From a virus, in the IMG/VR virus record IMGVR_UViG_3300044814_000073, positions 1 to 43,786 of that record: DNA of 43,786 bases. One strand, written 5' to 3'. Position 1 is the first letter of the stretch; every line of letters begins with the position of its first letter. Under the pieces are notes generated by a model. That model worked only from the letters and a program-made list of their open reading frames with translations, was not told the DNA's origin and did no database searches. The translations under genes were made by a program, and so were the position numbers. Positions 1-6,804 of the stretch are shown here, piece by piece.

Positions 1-66
1 TGCGGTCGCCGCGATGCTCACCCCGAGAGCTGGTAGAAAAGAAAGAATCCAGAGCAGAGTGGTCAT
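1..66 (-). CDS. Partial small membrane or exported protein, cut by the window edge
   Basis: An ATG at 66 reading left opens a 22-codon frame that runs off the window. The visible residues (MTTLLWILSFLPALGVSIAA) are a hydrophobic stretch typical of a signal peptide or a first membrane helix. It would be the most downstream visible gene of the left minus-strand operon, 72 bases after the helicase-loader-like gene. There is no clear ribosome site, only GAGGAAG about 11 bases upstream. The function cannot be judged from the fragment. Confidence 0.4.
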   Translation of the reverse strand, partial: MTTLLWILSFLPALGVSIAATA

Positions 67-138
67 AGTTTGAACAACTTCCTCTGACTAACTTCCTGTT
101 TCTGGTTTTGCCACAACAGAGTTTGCGAGCGAGCATGG

Positions 139-624
139 CTACCGCACCACTTGTTCGTCGCCCGGCTCACGTTTCTTAAAAATCGTGAATCTCGGCCGTT
201 TCGGCCGACCGGGAAGTCCTTTCCATTTTTCAGGATCAACGCCAATCGCTTTGTACCGCCTCCGCGTACCCTCAGCCCACGCTTCCATGATTTCTTGGTC
301 GCTAGCACTGTCAGGTAAAGGAGTTACAAAGGGACGAATTAAATCCAGGGTAGGTGGACCATTGAGAACAAACTTCCCAGGATTCTCCGGGGGCCATTTT
401 TGCTCCGGCATCCGCTTGTGAACCTCGGCCAGTTTGGGCATGAACAGGCAATTGTTCAGGCAAGTATCGAAGGCTTTATCCAACTGGTAGCTGGTGGAAT
501 TTTGCAAAGCCTTCAGGAAAATGTTTATTTCATCCTCAGAAAGCTCTGTTTTGAAGTGCTTCCCCAGCGTGCTAAGCCAATTCAGGATTAGTGAGTCTTT
601 GCCGGACCCTTTCGATGGCCGCAT
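139..624 (-). CDS. Putative phage helicase-loader / replication P-like protein
   Basis: 161 residues. Residues 10-75 form a helical segment containing LILNWLSTLGKHF and a FMPKLAEVHKRMPE motif. That pattern (short helices, then a 'fMP...e..kr' stretch) is usual in phage helicase loaders and inhibitors of the lambda P / SPP1 gp39 kind. The C-terminus is Pro/Lys/Arg-rich. The ATG at 624 follows GAGG with a 7-base gap and overlaps the end of the replication initiator by 53 bases. An initiator followed directly by a loader is the lambda O-P order. The role, inferred mainly from context, would be delivering host DnaB to an origin opened by the upstream protein. Sequence similarity alone is weak. 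Confidence 0.5.
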   Translation of the reverse strand: MRPSKGSGKDSLILNWLSTLGKHFKTELSEDEINIFLKALQNSTSYQLDKAFDTCLNNCLFMPKLAEVHKRMPEQKWPPENPGKFVLNGPPTLDLIRPFVTPLPDSASDQEIMEAWAEGTRRRYKAIGVDPEKWKGLPGRPKRPRFTIFKKREPGDEQVVR

Positions 625-1351
625 CGGTGTTCCTCGCTTTCTGCTCCCCTAAACTCACTCGACGACCGGGAGTTTCTTTCCAGCGCTGTTTGTTGATCCA
701 CGTGCTTGGGTAGGGTACTTTTTCGATGTCCTGCCACTGTTCGGTTTGCTTCCAAATCGCCAAACTCGCCAGAATTTCGCCGAGCAAATCGTCGCAGAGG
801 CCTTTGACCCACCCTCGGAGGGCCTCTTTGCGGTCGACCTTTCGAGGATAGGTATCCCAGAAGCAGAGGAACTCATCCGAGCCCCCAGCGGTTTTTGCTG
901 GGGAAGAGGTCTTAGATTCTTCTTTTAAAGAAGGAGAAGAAGAAGGAGAAGCAAGACGGTCGGACATTTGCTGGACAATAGGGTGGACATTTTTGGGGTT
1001 TTTCTTATCTCGTTGATTCTTCTTATGTTTTCTCCATGTACCTCTTTCTTTTTGATCGTCAACCATACGCTTTGAGTAGATGATTCCATTCGATGTTCGC
1101 CGGGGAACCCCTGCACGTTCTAGCTCAGCAAAAAAGGTCTGGTATTCCTGTAAGGTGCACCCGCAGTAGCGGGATATAGACTCATCAGGGATAGGACAGC
1201 CATTCTGGCTTAGGTAGCCGTACCGTTCCGAAGCGTGCATCATGTTGAGCATCTCGTGCCAAAGCCCCCGAGCGGCTAGCGAGCAGGTGAAAACTGCATC
1301 TGCTCGCCAGTCCTTCGGGTAGTACTGGAAACTTGGAGCCTTACTTGTCAC
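572..1351 (-). CDS. Phage replication initiation protein (DUF1376-like N-terminus, O-like)
   Basis: About 259 residues. Near the N-terminus, APSFQYYPKDW followed by a helical block (LAARGLWHEMLNMMH) matches the winged-helix DUF1376-type domain of phage replication proteins. The middle is a low-complexity Lys/Ser linker. The C-terminal segment has FLCFWDTYPRKVDRKEALRGW and PYPSTWINKQRW, the usual C-terminal signature of these initiators. It probably binds the origin and recruits the loader encoded next. I prefer the GTG at 1351 because GGAAGG lies 8 bases upstream. An ATG at 1384 in the same frame is possible but would overlap the 47-residue gene upstream much further. Confidence 0.75.
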   Translation of the reverse strand: MTSKAPSFQYYPKDWRADAVFTCSLAARGLWHEMLNMMHASERYGYLSQNGCPIPDESISRYCGCTLQEYQTFFAELERAGVPRRTSNGIIYSKRMVDDQKERGTWRKHKKNQRDKKNPKNVHPIVQQMSDRLASPSSSPSLKEESKTSSPAKTAGGSDEFLCFWDTYPRKVDRKEALRGWVKGLCDDLLGEILASLAIWKQTEQWQDIEKVPYPSTWINKQRWKETPGRRVSLGEQKARNTDAAIERVRQRLTNPELA

Positions 1352-1484
1352 TCTGTGCGCCTTCCTTCGGAAGTGGCTTATCAAAAATCACCCGGCCCAG
1401 TGGCTGAATCTTCCACGCTCCCAAGGTAGAGGTTTTCGTGGGGATGCCGTGTCCGAGTTCGAGCACTTTAATCAACACCAACAT
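1341..1484 (-). CDS. Small hypothetical protein, 47 aa
   Basis: A 47-codon ATG frame (MLVLIKVLELGHGIPTKTST...) sits between the HNH gene, which stops two bases upstream, and the replication initiator, whose GTG overlaps its end by 11 bases. It fills what would otherwise be a gap of about 135 bases in a tightly packed operon, which is the main argument that it is real. It has no recognised domain, membrane segment or cysteine motif. Confidence 0.5.
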   Translation of the reverse strand: MLVLIKVLELGHGIPTKTSTLGAWKIQPLGRVIFDKPLPKEGAQSDK

Positions 1485-1486
1485 TT

Positions 1487-1840
1487 TCAGTCAGCGTCTC
1501 CAAGGCTCTCTGTGAAATTTTTACTCGTGCGGAATTGCGGATTCCGGTTTCCGTGGAACCGTTTATGGCACGGGGCACAGCTTGCGACTAGGTTGCCCAT
1601 CGATTCGTCGCCGCCGCGGCTTCGCTCTTTATCGTGATGCATGTGCATCGTCTCTTCGCTGATCTCGCGATTGCATCCGTTCATCTCGCAGAAGCCACCA
1701 CAGCGCTCCCAGACTTGATGCCTTCTTACCGAGGTGTCTTCCCCATAGAGGAATTGCCGGCCGTCCCTGCTTATGAAGCTCCGTGGGTCCAGAAAGCAGC
1801 GCTGCATCGTTCCGATAGGGTCTTTTTTGGCCGCTCTCAC
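1487..1840 (-). CDS. HNH endonuclease
   Basis: About 117 residues. The core reads RRHQVWERCGGFCEM, then MHMHHDKERSRGGDES, then NLVASCAPCHKRFHGN. This is a classical HNH beta-beta-alpha metal site: two Cys before, HH at the catalytic strand, the N, then CxxC and a final His. It cuts DNA with a divalent metal. It may be a homing nuclease or take part in replication or packaging. The start is taken as the GTG at 1840, whose last bases overlap the preceding stop (GTGA). An ATG at 1807 is the alternative and keeps the whole motif. Confidence 0.8.
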   Translation of the reverse strand: MRAAKKDPIGTMQRCFLDPRSFISRDGRQFLYGEDTSVRRHQVWERCGGFCEMNGCNREISEETMHMHHDKERSRGGDESMGNLVASCAPCHKRFHGNRNPQFRTSKNFTESLGDAD

Positions 1841-2697
1841 TGACTGGCCTGTTGCGCGATAGAGTCTGTCAAGGCCTTCTCGATGTTTTGCTCGGGCTGT
1901 TGTTGCTTGGCCTGGTACTCCGCGTCCATCTCTTGCGCCCAGGTCCAAACACTCTTGGCGTCGAGAAACTTCGGGAACATCAGTTCTTCCGGTTTGGCCT
2001 TCACTACTTCAAAGAAGGGATCGCTTTCTAGCTTAGGTAGGCGAACGATTAAGCCTTCCTTTGGGTAGCCGTGTCCCATCTCGCGAATCGCGTAACGATA
2101 CGCGGCGTTTTGCAAATGAGCCTCGCTGTAGACGGCTTTGCCGGTCTTCCAGTCGATTACGGTGAGCACTCCATCCACTTCGGCAAGTAAATCCAACGTG
2201 CCGGCATAACCATGCTTTCGGCTGTACACCACTTGTTCCACGGCAATCGGTTTCAGGTTTACGGCTCGGCGCCAATCCTGCCAAGCCATGTAAGCCCACT
2301 GCGCTGTGTCAGAAATCCTCGGAGATGGTCCGGCTTCGTGCATCAACTCGCCCCGCAATGTCCACTCGATGAGTTCGTGGCACTGTGTCCCAATGTTGCT
2401 GGCTTTCGCCATCTCTTTGGCGCTGGCTTTCTCTTTTCCAAGCCTCGCATTCATCGTCAAGAGCCATGCGGCCCTGCTCATCTGCTGTTTGGTGGTGGCG
2501 CAATCGGCGTATAGGTCGGCGGAAACACTCAGTACCATCTCCCGCTCGACCTTCGCGGCCCAGGGCATCAAGGCCGGCTTGTTGATCACGCTGCATATCG
2601 TCGTTACCGAGGGGAGTAAATCCCCCTCGATATCGTAGAAACGGCTGGATTGTTTCTGGATTCTGTTCTTTGTTGTGACTTCCTGTTTGGTTTTCAT
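1837..2697 (-). CDS. PD-(D/E)XK superfamily nuclease (RecB/Cas4-like)
   Basis: 286 residues. Residues 1-110 are helical. The nuclease core follows: THE-like CHELIEW, then YAGTLDLLAEVDG (motif Asp), VIDWKTGKAV (motif Asp-x-Lys) and LQNAAYRYA (the QxxxY motif of RecB-type nucleases). All catalytic positions expected for the fold are visible. It is likely the phage recombination or end-processing exonuclease and is encoded next to an SSB-like protein, the usual pairing. The C-terminus is Gln-rich. It is translationally coupled to the HNH gene downstream. Confidence 0.8.
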   Translation of the reverse strand: MKTKQEVTTKNRIQKQSSRFYDIEGDLLPSVTTICSVINKPALMPWAAKVEREMVLSVSADLYADCATTKQQMSRAAWLLTMNARLGKEKASAKEMAKASNIGTQCHELIEWTLRGELMHEAGPSPRISDTAQWAYMAWQDWRRAVNLKPIAVEQVVYSRKHGYAGTLDLLAEVDGVLTVIDWKTGKAVYSEAHLQNAAYRYAIREMGHGYPKEGLIVRLPKLESDPFFEVVKAKPEELMFPKFLDAKSVWTWAQEMDAEYQAKQQQPEQNIEKALTDSIAQQASQ

Positions 2698-2702
2698 GGT
2701 CG

Positions 2703-3230
2703 TTAGAAGGGTGTATAGCTATCATCACCAGCCTCGCGACCGTTTGGCTTCCCATTGGACGCCGGAGAATTGTTGTAGTCTTTTGGCCGGTTAACCATTC
2801 TCACGTAATCTTCGCTGGGACGAATCAATGCGGCATTGCGCGGTGCAGGTACGACCGCCTGCACATTGGCAAACACGCGGCCTTCATCCTTGATGTTGTG
2901 AATGATCTGAAGTTGACAATTCGCACCAATGAGCTTTTCGATGTCGAATTTTTTCTGTTCCTCAGCGGAAAATTTACGGCCGCGCCACGCTTCCAGCATC
3001 GGTTTCAACCGCGACTTGTCGTGCAGGCTGGGTGTGTAGCGTTGAACAATTAGGAATGTTCGGCCCTTGGAATCCTTTTCTTCGAGCTGCCAGCGAATCT
3101 CGATCTTCACCTGCGGCCCGAATTTGCTTTCTACTATCCCCAGGTCCACAACATCCACACACACGGCGTGCCATAGACCTTCCGGTGCTACTTCGTAATC
3201 TGAATCTTTAGTTGTTGCCCAGATTGGCAT
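2703..3230 (-). CDS. Phage single-stranded DNA-binding-like protein
   Basis: 175 residues. EVAPEGLWHAVCVDVVDLG begins a beta-rich region of about 120 residues, with alternating charged and hydrophobic strands (KIEIRWQLEE, CQLQIIHNI) as in an OB-fold. The C-terminal 35 residues are Gly/Asn/Pro-rich and end DDSYTPF, very like the acidic DDDIPF tip that SSB proteins use to recruit partners. It lies five bases upstream of the RecB-like nuclease. I infer that it coats ssDNA in replication or recombination. I have not matched it to a named family. Confidence 0.6.
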   Translation of the reverse strand: MPIWATTKDSDYEVAPEGLWHAVCVDVVDLGIVESKFGPQVKIEIRWQLEEKDSKGRTFLIVQRYTPSLHDKSRLKPMLEAWRGRKFSAEEQKKFDIEKLIGANCQLQIIHNIKDEGRVFANVQAVVPAPRNAALIRPSEDYVRMVNRPKDYNNSPASNGKPNGREAGDDSYTPF

Positions 3231-3417
3231 TGCTTTTCTCCTTTTGATTTACTGCTGAAAGTCGTGTGAGGCATTCGAGCGTCATTTTGAATACCGCTGG
3301 GCAGTCAGCGCAGCTCCAATAGTTTTCCGGCTGGCCGGTTTCATCGTCGCGCTCGCGCATCAGCACCAGATGTTTGCAAGCCCTAATCCGCACTTCCCTG
3401 AGGCGTTCGGGCGTCAA
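3208..3417 (-). CDS. Small hypothetical protein with Cys pair
   Basis: 69 residues with a WSCADCPAVF motif and a preceding CKH, so a single small zinc knuckle is possible. It starts with TTG at 3417 overlapping the preceding stop (TTGA) and overlaps the SSB-like gene by 23 bases. Residues 1-20 (MTPERLREVRIRACKHLVLM) look helical and basic. No function is assigned. Confidence 0.55.
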   Translation of the reverse strand: MTPERLREVRIRACKHLVLMRERDDETGQPENYWSCADCPAVFKMTLECLTRLSAVNQKEKSNANLGNN

Positions 3418-3779
3418 AACGGTATCTCGTTCACTTCTGTAGTTGTAGCTGCTGCCGCTGCGTCTATCACCGCGTCCTCTTCAGGTCCAAGAAACGGCTC
3501 GCAGTCATACTTCGCAGGCTCTATCAGCTTGCAAACGTGTTGGCGCTCAATACGGATGGCTATCGGGGCGTCCACCGGATGAAACTCCACGTACTCGACA
3601 CCGATTTGCTTCTCTCCAGTGCCCAATGCCCGCACTGCCGCGACAAATCCCGCCTTGTCGCCCATGTACCAATAAAATTCCTTAATTAATCCCGTGTATG
3701 TAGGCATCTCAAACGGTGGCTTGTCCAAGAGATATTTGGCCTCGGCTTGGATGCGTGCGGCGTATTCGTGTGAGTCCAT
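3414..3779 (-). CDS. Hypothetical protein, 121 aa
   Basis: The ATG at 3779 has a strong AGGAGG five bases upstream. The N-terminus is aromatic-rich (TYTGLIKEFYWYMGDKAGF). The middle is beta-like, and an Ala-rich linker leads to a terminal TEVNEIPF, resembling an SSB-type acidic tip. No family is recognised. Its place directly before the SSB-like and nuclease genes suggests a replication accessory role, by context only. Confidence 0.65.
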   Translation of the reverse strand: MDSHEYAARIQAEAKYLLDKPPFEMPTYTGLIKEFYWYMGDKAGFVAAVRALGTGEKQIGVEYVEFHPVDAPIAIRIERQHVCKLIEPAKYDCEPFLGPEEDAVIDAAAAATTTEVNEIPF

Positions 3780-3844
3780 GTGTTCCTCCTAAACTTCTGG
3801 TGCGCTAGCCAGAGACTGATGCGGCATCTCGCTGGTAGAAAAGC

Positions 3845-4111
3845 TCACGGCTGCAAATCCCGCAGAATCGCCACCAGCGCAACCACGGCTCCAGCGAAAC
3901 AAACAAAACCAATCACCAGCAGCACTTTCCAGCGCAAGACCAGCAGCGGCCTGACGTACTTGTCTTTGCGGAAGTCACCCCGTAAGTTGTCCATGGTGTC
4001 GTGATGGCTAGGCCCCTGATAGACGTGCTGCGAGCGACCTACCAGGTAGTCTTCGGTCAGTGGTTCTTGGCGTTCAAATTCGCTGAACTGGTGCACGATA
4101 ATCTTTGCCAT
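3845..4111 (-). CDS. Small single-pass membrane protein
   Basis: 88 residues from the ATG at 4111, chosen because GAGGAG lies six bases upstream. The frame is open back to a GTG at 4219, which would add 36 mostly acidic residues. A C-terminal helix (VLLVIGFVCFAGAVVALVAI) spans a membrane, leaving a short polar tail (LRDLQP) after it. The N-terminal 60 residues are hydrophilic and charged, so it would be a tail-anchored inner-membrane protein. The function is unknown. Confidence 0.6.
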   Translation of the reverse strand: MAKIIVHQFSEFERQEPLTEDYLVGRSQHVYQGPSHHDTMDNLRGDFRKDKYVRPLLVLRWKVLLVIGFVCFAGAVVALVAILRDLQP

Positions 4112-4196
4112 GGGCTTCTCCTCTTCGTCTTCAAACTCATCAGGCTGGATGTAGCGATTCGTGTTGGCCATCTCGTTTGCAAGGTCTTCGTAGAAA

Positions 4197-4316
4197 TCAG
4201 ACAAGTCCCACCGCCTCACAAATCTCTTTCAGGCACCACGCGCACAGCAGAATCGAGCCCACAATCACAAACGTGTCGATCACTTTTGCCCACCTCAGCA
4301 TTTCGTAGGCGTTCAT
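4197..4316 (-). CDS. 39-aa membrane peptide
   Basis: The ATG at 4316 shares one base with the stop of the HNH gene (TAATG). The product has a hydrophobic helix (VIDTFVIVGSILLCAWC) flanked by charged ends, so it is a single-pass membrane peptide. It fills the space between the HNH gene and the next membrane protein, and the fused stop/start supports real expression. No family is recognised. Confidence 0.5.
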   Translation of the reverse strand: MNAYEMLRWAKVIDTFVIVGSILLCAWCLKEICEAVGLV

Positions 4317-4723
4317 TACGATTGCTTACAAATGCGGCATCTTCTATGTCTTTTCCCCGTCTTTGGCACGATATAAATAATTAAATTTTCTCCATCCAAT
4401 CGGTGGCCACGGATGCAGTGTGTTTTGCGGGCGTTCATTGCTGAGGGCGCAAACCCACGCAAAATATTTTCCTTGTTCGTAACAACTTCAAGATGTTTAG
4501 GATTGACGCAAATTTGGTTGCGGCACAGATGGTCTATAGTCATGGGCCTGGGGCCGATTGTTTTCCCAGTGCTCAACTCGTAAGCGACTCGGTGCGCGAG
4601 GTCGCGCTTGGTTTTATCTACCGTGAATCGGCCATATCCATCGCCGCTCTTTACGTAACCACGCCACAACCAGCAACCTGGCGTCTTTTCGACTTTTGAC
4701 CAAAATCTTTCTTGGAGTGTCAT
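4316..4723 (-). CDS. HNH homing endonuclease (HNH_3 type)
   Basis: 135 residues. CWLWRGYVKSGDGYGRF near the N-terminus, LAHRVAYEL, then TIDHLCRNQICVNPKHLEVVTNKEN give the compact HNH_3 signature: DHLCRN..C.NP.HLE. A CxxGH and CRICKQS pair follows at the C-terminus, probably a second zinc site. Such free-standing enzymes move between phage genomes by cutting target DNA. It is the second HNH gene in the left operon and of a different subtype. Confidence 0.85.
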   Translation of the reverse strand: MTLQERFWSKVEKTPGCWLWRGYVKSGDGYGRFTVDKTKRDLAHRVAYELSTGKTIGPRPMTIDHLCRNQICVNPKHLEVVTNKENILRGFAPSAMNARKTHCIRGHRLDGENLIIYIVPKTGKRHRRCRICKQS

Positions 4724-4724
4724 G

Positions 4725-5102
4725 TCAGTTCACAACTCCAGCCGCCCGCCTCAGAAGCGATTCAAACTCGGAATGTGTTCCTCCCTGGAACCCCTTGATG
4801 TGCAAGGGGGCAGAGTCCCCGGTACCCTGCTCCTTATCTGCCCCCTGTTTTTCCGCAGATTGCGGAACTCGGTATGACTTTTTAGTACCATTCGCGTCTT
4901 GCCAGCCGTCGAGGATGATTCGTACTATCTCGTTCGTGCGATCCCCGCAGATAATCGCGAAGGCCAATTCATACGCGAAACGGAAACGTTCGCTGCGCCT
5001 AGACATCGCGGGAGACAGTCGTTCTTTTAGCTCGGCATCAATAGCTTTCATGCGACCTTTGGCGTCAAGAGCAACGCACCAGTGCTCCAGTGGCAGGCTC
5101 AC
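4725..5102 (-). CDS. Hypothetical protein, 125 aa
   Basis: It starts with GTG at 5102. Residues 15-70 are helical and charged (LKERLSPAMSRRSERFRFAYELAFAII), and the remainder is polar. It is the first gene of the left operon, one base before the HNH_3 gene. It may be a regulator or replication accessory, but nothing in the sequence decides this. No strong Shine-Dalgarno is seen. Confidence 0.55.
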   Translation of the reverse strand: MSLPLEHWCVALDAKGRMKAIDAELKERLSPAMSRRSERFRFAYELAFAIICGDRTNEIVRIILDGWQDANGTKKSYRVPQSAEKQGADKEQGTGDSAPLHIKGFQGGTHSEFESLLRRAAGVVN

Positions 5103-5133
5103 GGCATCACCTCAGAATTTACAAACGTACCCC

Positions 5134-5161
5134 TTGACACACGTAATCCGAGGGTTACTAT
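5134..5161 (+). promoter_or_regulatory. Sigma70-type promoter, plus strand
   Basis: A perfect TTGACA at 5134-5139 is followed after 16 bases by TACTAT at 5156-5161 (4 of 6 consensus). It lies about 40 bases before the start of the only plus-strand gene in this part of the window and faces away from the left operon. Confidence 0.5.
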
Positions 5162-5201
5162 CGGCATCCCCGCGCGGCGACCGAACCCAGAGGACCCGCT
5201 G

Positions 5202-5456
5202 ATGCAAATGCCTCCGATTGAATGGCTTCTAGATGTGTCTGGAAATACGCTTGGCGATTTAGAACTTGCAGAGCTGGACCGCGGCAGCAAGCGATTGAAG
5301 GCTGCCAAAGCGGAGTGGAACGCCGCTGTAGAACACTTCGCCAAAGCAGAGGCAGCCCGATACTTCAGGGACCACCGAGAAGAACTGCTAGAGATAGCCC
5401 GCCGCACCATCGACACACAAACGCTGATTAGCTTCCCAGAACGCAAGCGAGCGTAA
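5202..5456 (+). CDS. Small helical hypothetical protein
   Basis: 84 residues from the ATG at 5202. Residues 8-75 are a long charged helix (GDLELAELDRGSKRLKAAKA, then HFAKAEAARYFRDHREELLE). It stands alone between a consensus promoter and a structured intergenic region and is opposite in strand to both neighbours, so it is its own transcription unit, a usual place for a regulator. A minus-strand open frame covers the same DNA but has the Ser/Arg-rich composition of a shadow. Confidence 0.55.
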   Translation: MQMPPIEWLLDVSGNTLGDLELAELDRGSKRLKAAKAEWNAAVEHFAKAEAARYFRDHREELLEIARRTIDTQTLISFPERKRA

Positions 5457-5519
5457 TCTGTTAAGCAGGGTGCGTAACTGCTGTTAACTAGGAAAGGCGA
5501 AAAACGTTCTAAGTCCTTT

Positions 5520-5558
5520 ACTGAGTATAGGTTATGAGACTCAGTGTCCACATAACCT
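5520..5558. other. Interleaved inverted repeats (possible pseudoknot or operator)
   Basis: Two stems interleave. ACTGAGT (5520-5526) pairs with ACTCAGT (5539-5545), and AGGTTATG (5529-5536) pairs with CATAACCT (5551-5558). The A-B-A'-B' order with 2-base, 2-base and 5-base connectors is that of an H-type pseudoknot, or of two mutually exclusive hairpins. It lies between convergent genes. There is no T-tract, so a simple terminator is unlikely. Confidence 0.4.
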
Positions 5559-5579
5559 GTATTATGCATTTTCATAAAT

Positions 5580-6074
5580 TTAGGCTTTAACTAGGAGTAA
5601 AATCAGGGAGATGAGTGCTAATCCGAAGCTCAGCAAAGCGAACGTGGCCGGTTCAGGCGTAGACATTGGGTCAGACCATATGCCGCGGTTGCCCTCAAGG
5701 GATAGCCCGCCAGTCCCATAATCTGTTGCTTCGCCTACGGAGCCGTAGTACAGCGAGCCCAGCACATCGCCGGTCGCATCAGTGATTCGCAGGCTCCAGG
5801 CGCCCAGTGTGCCCAGCCAGTCGTTGAGCTGCATGGTGCTGTCGGACTGATTGAGCGTAATCGCCCCATCGGTGAAGCTGTAGGCCAGCACGTTTCCCGA
5901 ACCGTCCAGCGTAAATGAGCCTGATAACGCACAGCCGCAAGGGTTAGGGGGATAGAGCGCAGCGCTAGGAGCACCACCAACGTGATTGCTGTTACCAGCA
6001 TAAGTCCAGACGCTATCCGCTGATGCGGTTCCGGCCAGCAGAGTGAGTGCGAGGATTGCGAGAGCCAGTTTCAT
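5580..6074 (-). CDS. Exported PEP-CTERM domain protein
   Basis: 164 residues. The signal peptide is MKLALAILALTLLAGTASA with cleavage after ASA. A beta-rich extracytoplasmic body of about 115 residues follows. The C-terminus reads TPEPATFALLSFGLALISLI and then a short basic end, which is the PEP-CTERM sorting signal: PEP motif, hydrophobic helix, Lys. In hosts with an exosortase/EpsH system such proteins are cleaved and sorted to the envelope or exopolysaccharide. The ATG at 6074 overlaps the preceding stop (ATGA) and has GGAG 6 bases upstream. It is probably a host-derived envelope protein carried by the phage. No exosortase gene is present here. Confidence 0.8.
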   Translation of the reverse strand: MKLALAILALTLLAGTASADSVWTYAGNSNHVGGAPSAALYPPNPCGCALSGSFTLDGSGNVLAYSFTDGAITLNQSDSTMQLNDWLGTLGAWSLRITDATGDVLGSLYYGSVGEATDYGTGGLSLEGNRGIWSDPMSTPEPATFALLSFGLALISLILLLVKA

Positions 6075-6295
6075 ATCTTCTCCACCACATTCCAAACGAA
6101 TGGCTCTTTCGGATTAATAAACATCGGTCTCACGTGGAGCTCTTCGTACATGCAAGCGGCTAAGTGGCAAGCTTCCCGTAGCTCCGTGGGCGTGTAGTGA
6201 GCTTCTTTTATTTGGTAGTAAAGCTGGTCCACCATGGCGTGAAACACGGCGTCGTTGTGGTACCTGATTTCCGGCTTAGTGCGCTGAAAGTCCAC
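6071..6295 (-). CDS. Hypothetical protein, 74 aa
   Basis: It starts with GTG at 6295, sharing one base with the stop of the zinc-ribbon gene (TAGTG), with GAGG 9 bases upstream. It is rich in helix and aromatics (HAMVDQLYYQIKEAHYTPTE, then ACHLAACMYEELHVRPMF). It is coupled to the PEP-CTERM gene downstream. No domain is recognised. A longer upstream frame exists but overlaps the zinc-ribbon gene fully. Confidence 0.6.
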   Translation of the reverse strand: MDFQRTKPEIRYHNDAVFHAMVDQLYYQIKEAHYTPTELREACHLAACMYEELHVRPMFINPKEPFVWNVVEKI

Positions 6296-6432
6296 TAGGC
6301 TGCCTCGCTCTTCTTCCCTGCCCGCCAATCGCGTGTCTGGCACTGCGGGCACTTCTTGGGATTCCCGATACGCGGGTACCACTCGAAAGTGCACTTCCTG
6401 CAAATTGCTTTGGCTAACTTGATTGCGGCCAT
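6295..6432 (-). CDS. Small zinc-ribbon protein
   Basis: 45 residues. CRKCTFEWYPRIGNPKKCPQC gives two CxxC knuckles 15 residues apart, a classical zinc ribbon, with a basic tail. The start at 6432 lies only 7 bases after a predicted -10 box, suggesting a leaderless message. It is first in a three-gene operon with the 74-aa protein and the PEP-CTERM protein. It may be a DNA- or RNA-binding regulator (inference). Confidence 0.65.
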   Translation of the reverse strand: MAAIKLAKAICRKCTFEWYPRIGNPKKCPQCQTRDWRAGKKSEAA

Positions 6433-6439
6433 GCGCTGC

Positions 6440-6468
6440 ACATTACGTGATGTCGTATAGCGTGTCAA
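6440..6468 (-). promoter_or_regulatory. Minus-strand promoter, leaderless configuration
   Basis: Read on the minus strand, TTGACA (6463-6468) is followed by a 17-base spacer and TAATGT (6440-6445). The ATG of the zinc-ribbon gene begins 7 bases further on, so transcription would start at or beside the start codon. The -35 is perfect and the -10 matches only 3 of 6. Confidence 0.45.
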
Positions 6469-6508
6469 GGAAATTCTGCATGTAGAACAAAAAACGAAGA
6501 AAAAGACC

Positions 6509-6535
6509 TTGCAACTGTGCATCAGGGGGTATACG
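6509..6535 (+). promoter_or_regulatory. Plus-strand promoter, head of the rightward transcription unit
   Basis: TTGCAA (6509-6514), a 15-base spacer and TATACG (6530-6535) precede AAGGAG and the ATG at 6565. With the minus-strand promoter at 6440-6468 it forms a divergent pair, so this is the likely switch point between the left operon and the late genes. The spacer is short, hence the modest confidence. Confidence 0.4.
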
Positions 6536-6564
6536 TTACGACACAAAGCGTCCCAAGGAGAACC

Positions 6565-6801
6565 ATGCTCCTACTCGCGCAAATGCATGTAGGTTTCTTC
6601 GGGTTGCACGGCCTTATCGGCTTTCTGGTAGGGCTCATTGTTTTCATCATCGTAGGCGTGATTCTGTGGCGGATACTCACTCTGCTTCTTTCCAAGGTGC
6701 CCATCGACGCTACTTGGCAGACCATCATTATGTTGATTCTCGCGCTTATTTTCGTGTTGATATTCCTGCAAACAGTGGGTATTTGGACGTGGGCAAGCTG
6801 A
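6565..6801 (+). CDS. Small two-helix membrane protein
   Basis: 78 residues with AAGGAG 4 bases before the ATG. Helix 1 is about residues 14-40 (LIGFLVGLIVFIIVGVILWR). A short loop with KVPIDATWQ follows, and helix 2 is about residues 49-75 (TIIMLILALIFVLIFLQTVG). The hairpin topology with a P-(I/M)-D loop is reminiscent of the Thivi_2564-type family, but I cannot confirm that. A holin-like or signalling role is possible. It is first in the rightward unit, four bases before the regulator gene. Confidence 0.7.
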   Translation: MLLLAQMHVGFFGLHGLIGFLVGLIVFIIVGVILWRILTLLLSKVPIDATWQTIIMLILALIFVLIFLQTVGIWTWAS

Positions 6802-6804
6802 CGC

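Noticed and set aside
5099-5575. Minus-strand frame of 158 codons opposite the 5202-5456 gene
   Set aside because: Its Ser/Arg/Leu-rich composition is typical of a shadow, while the plus-strand frame gives a natural charged helix behind a promoter.
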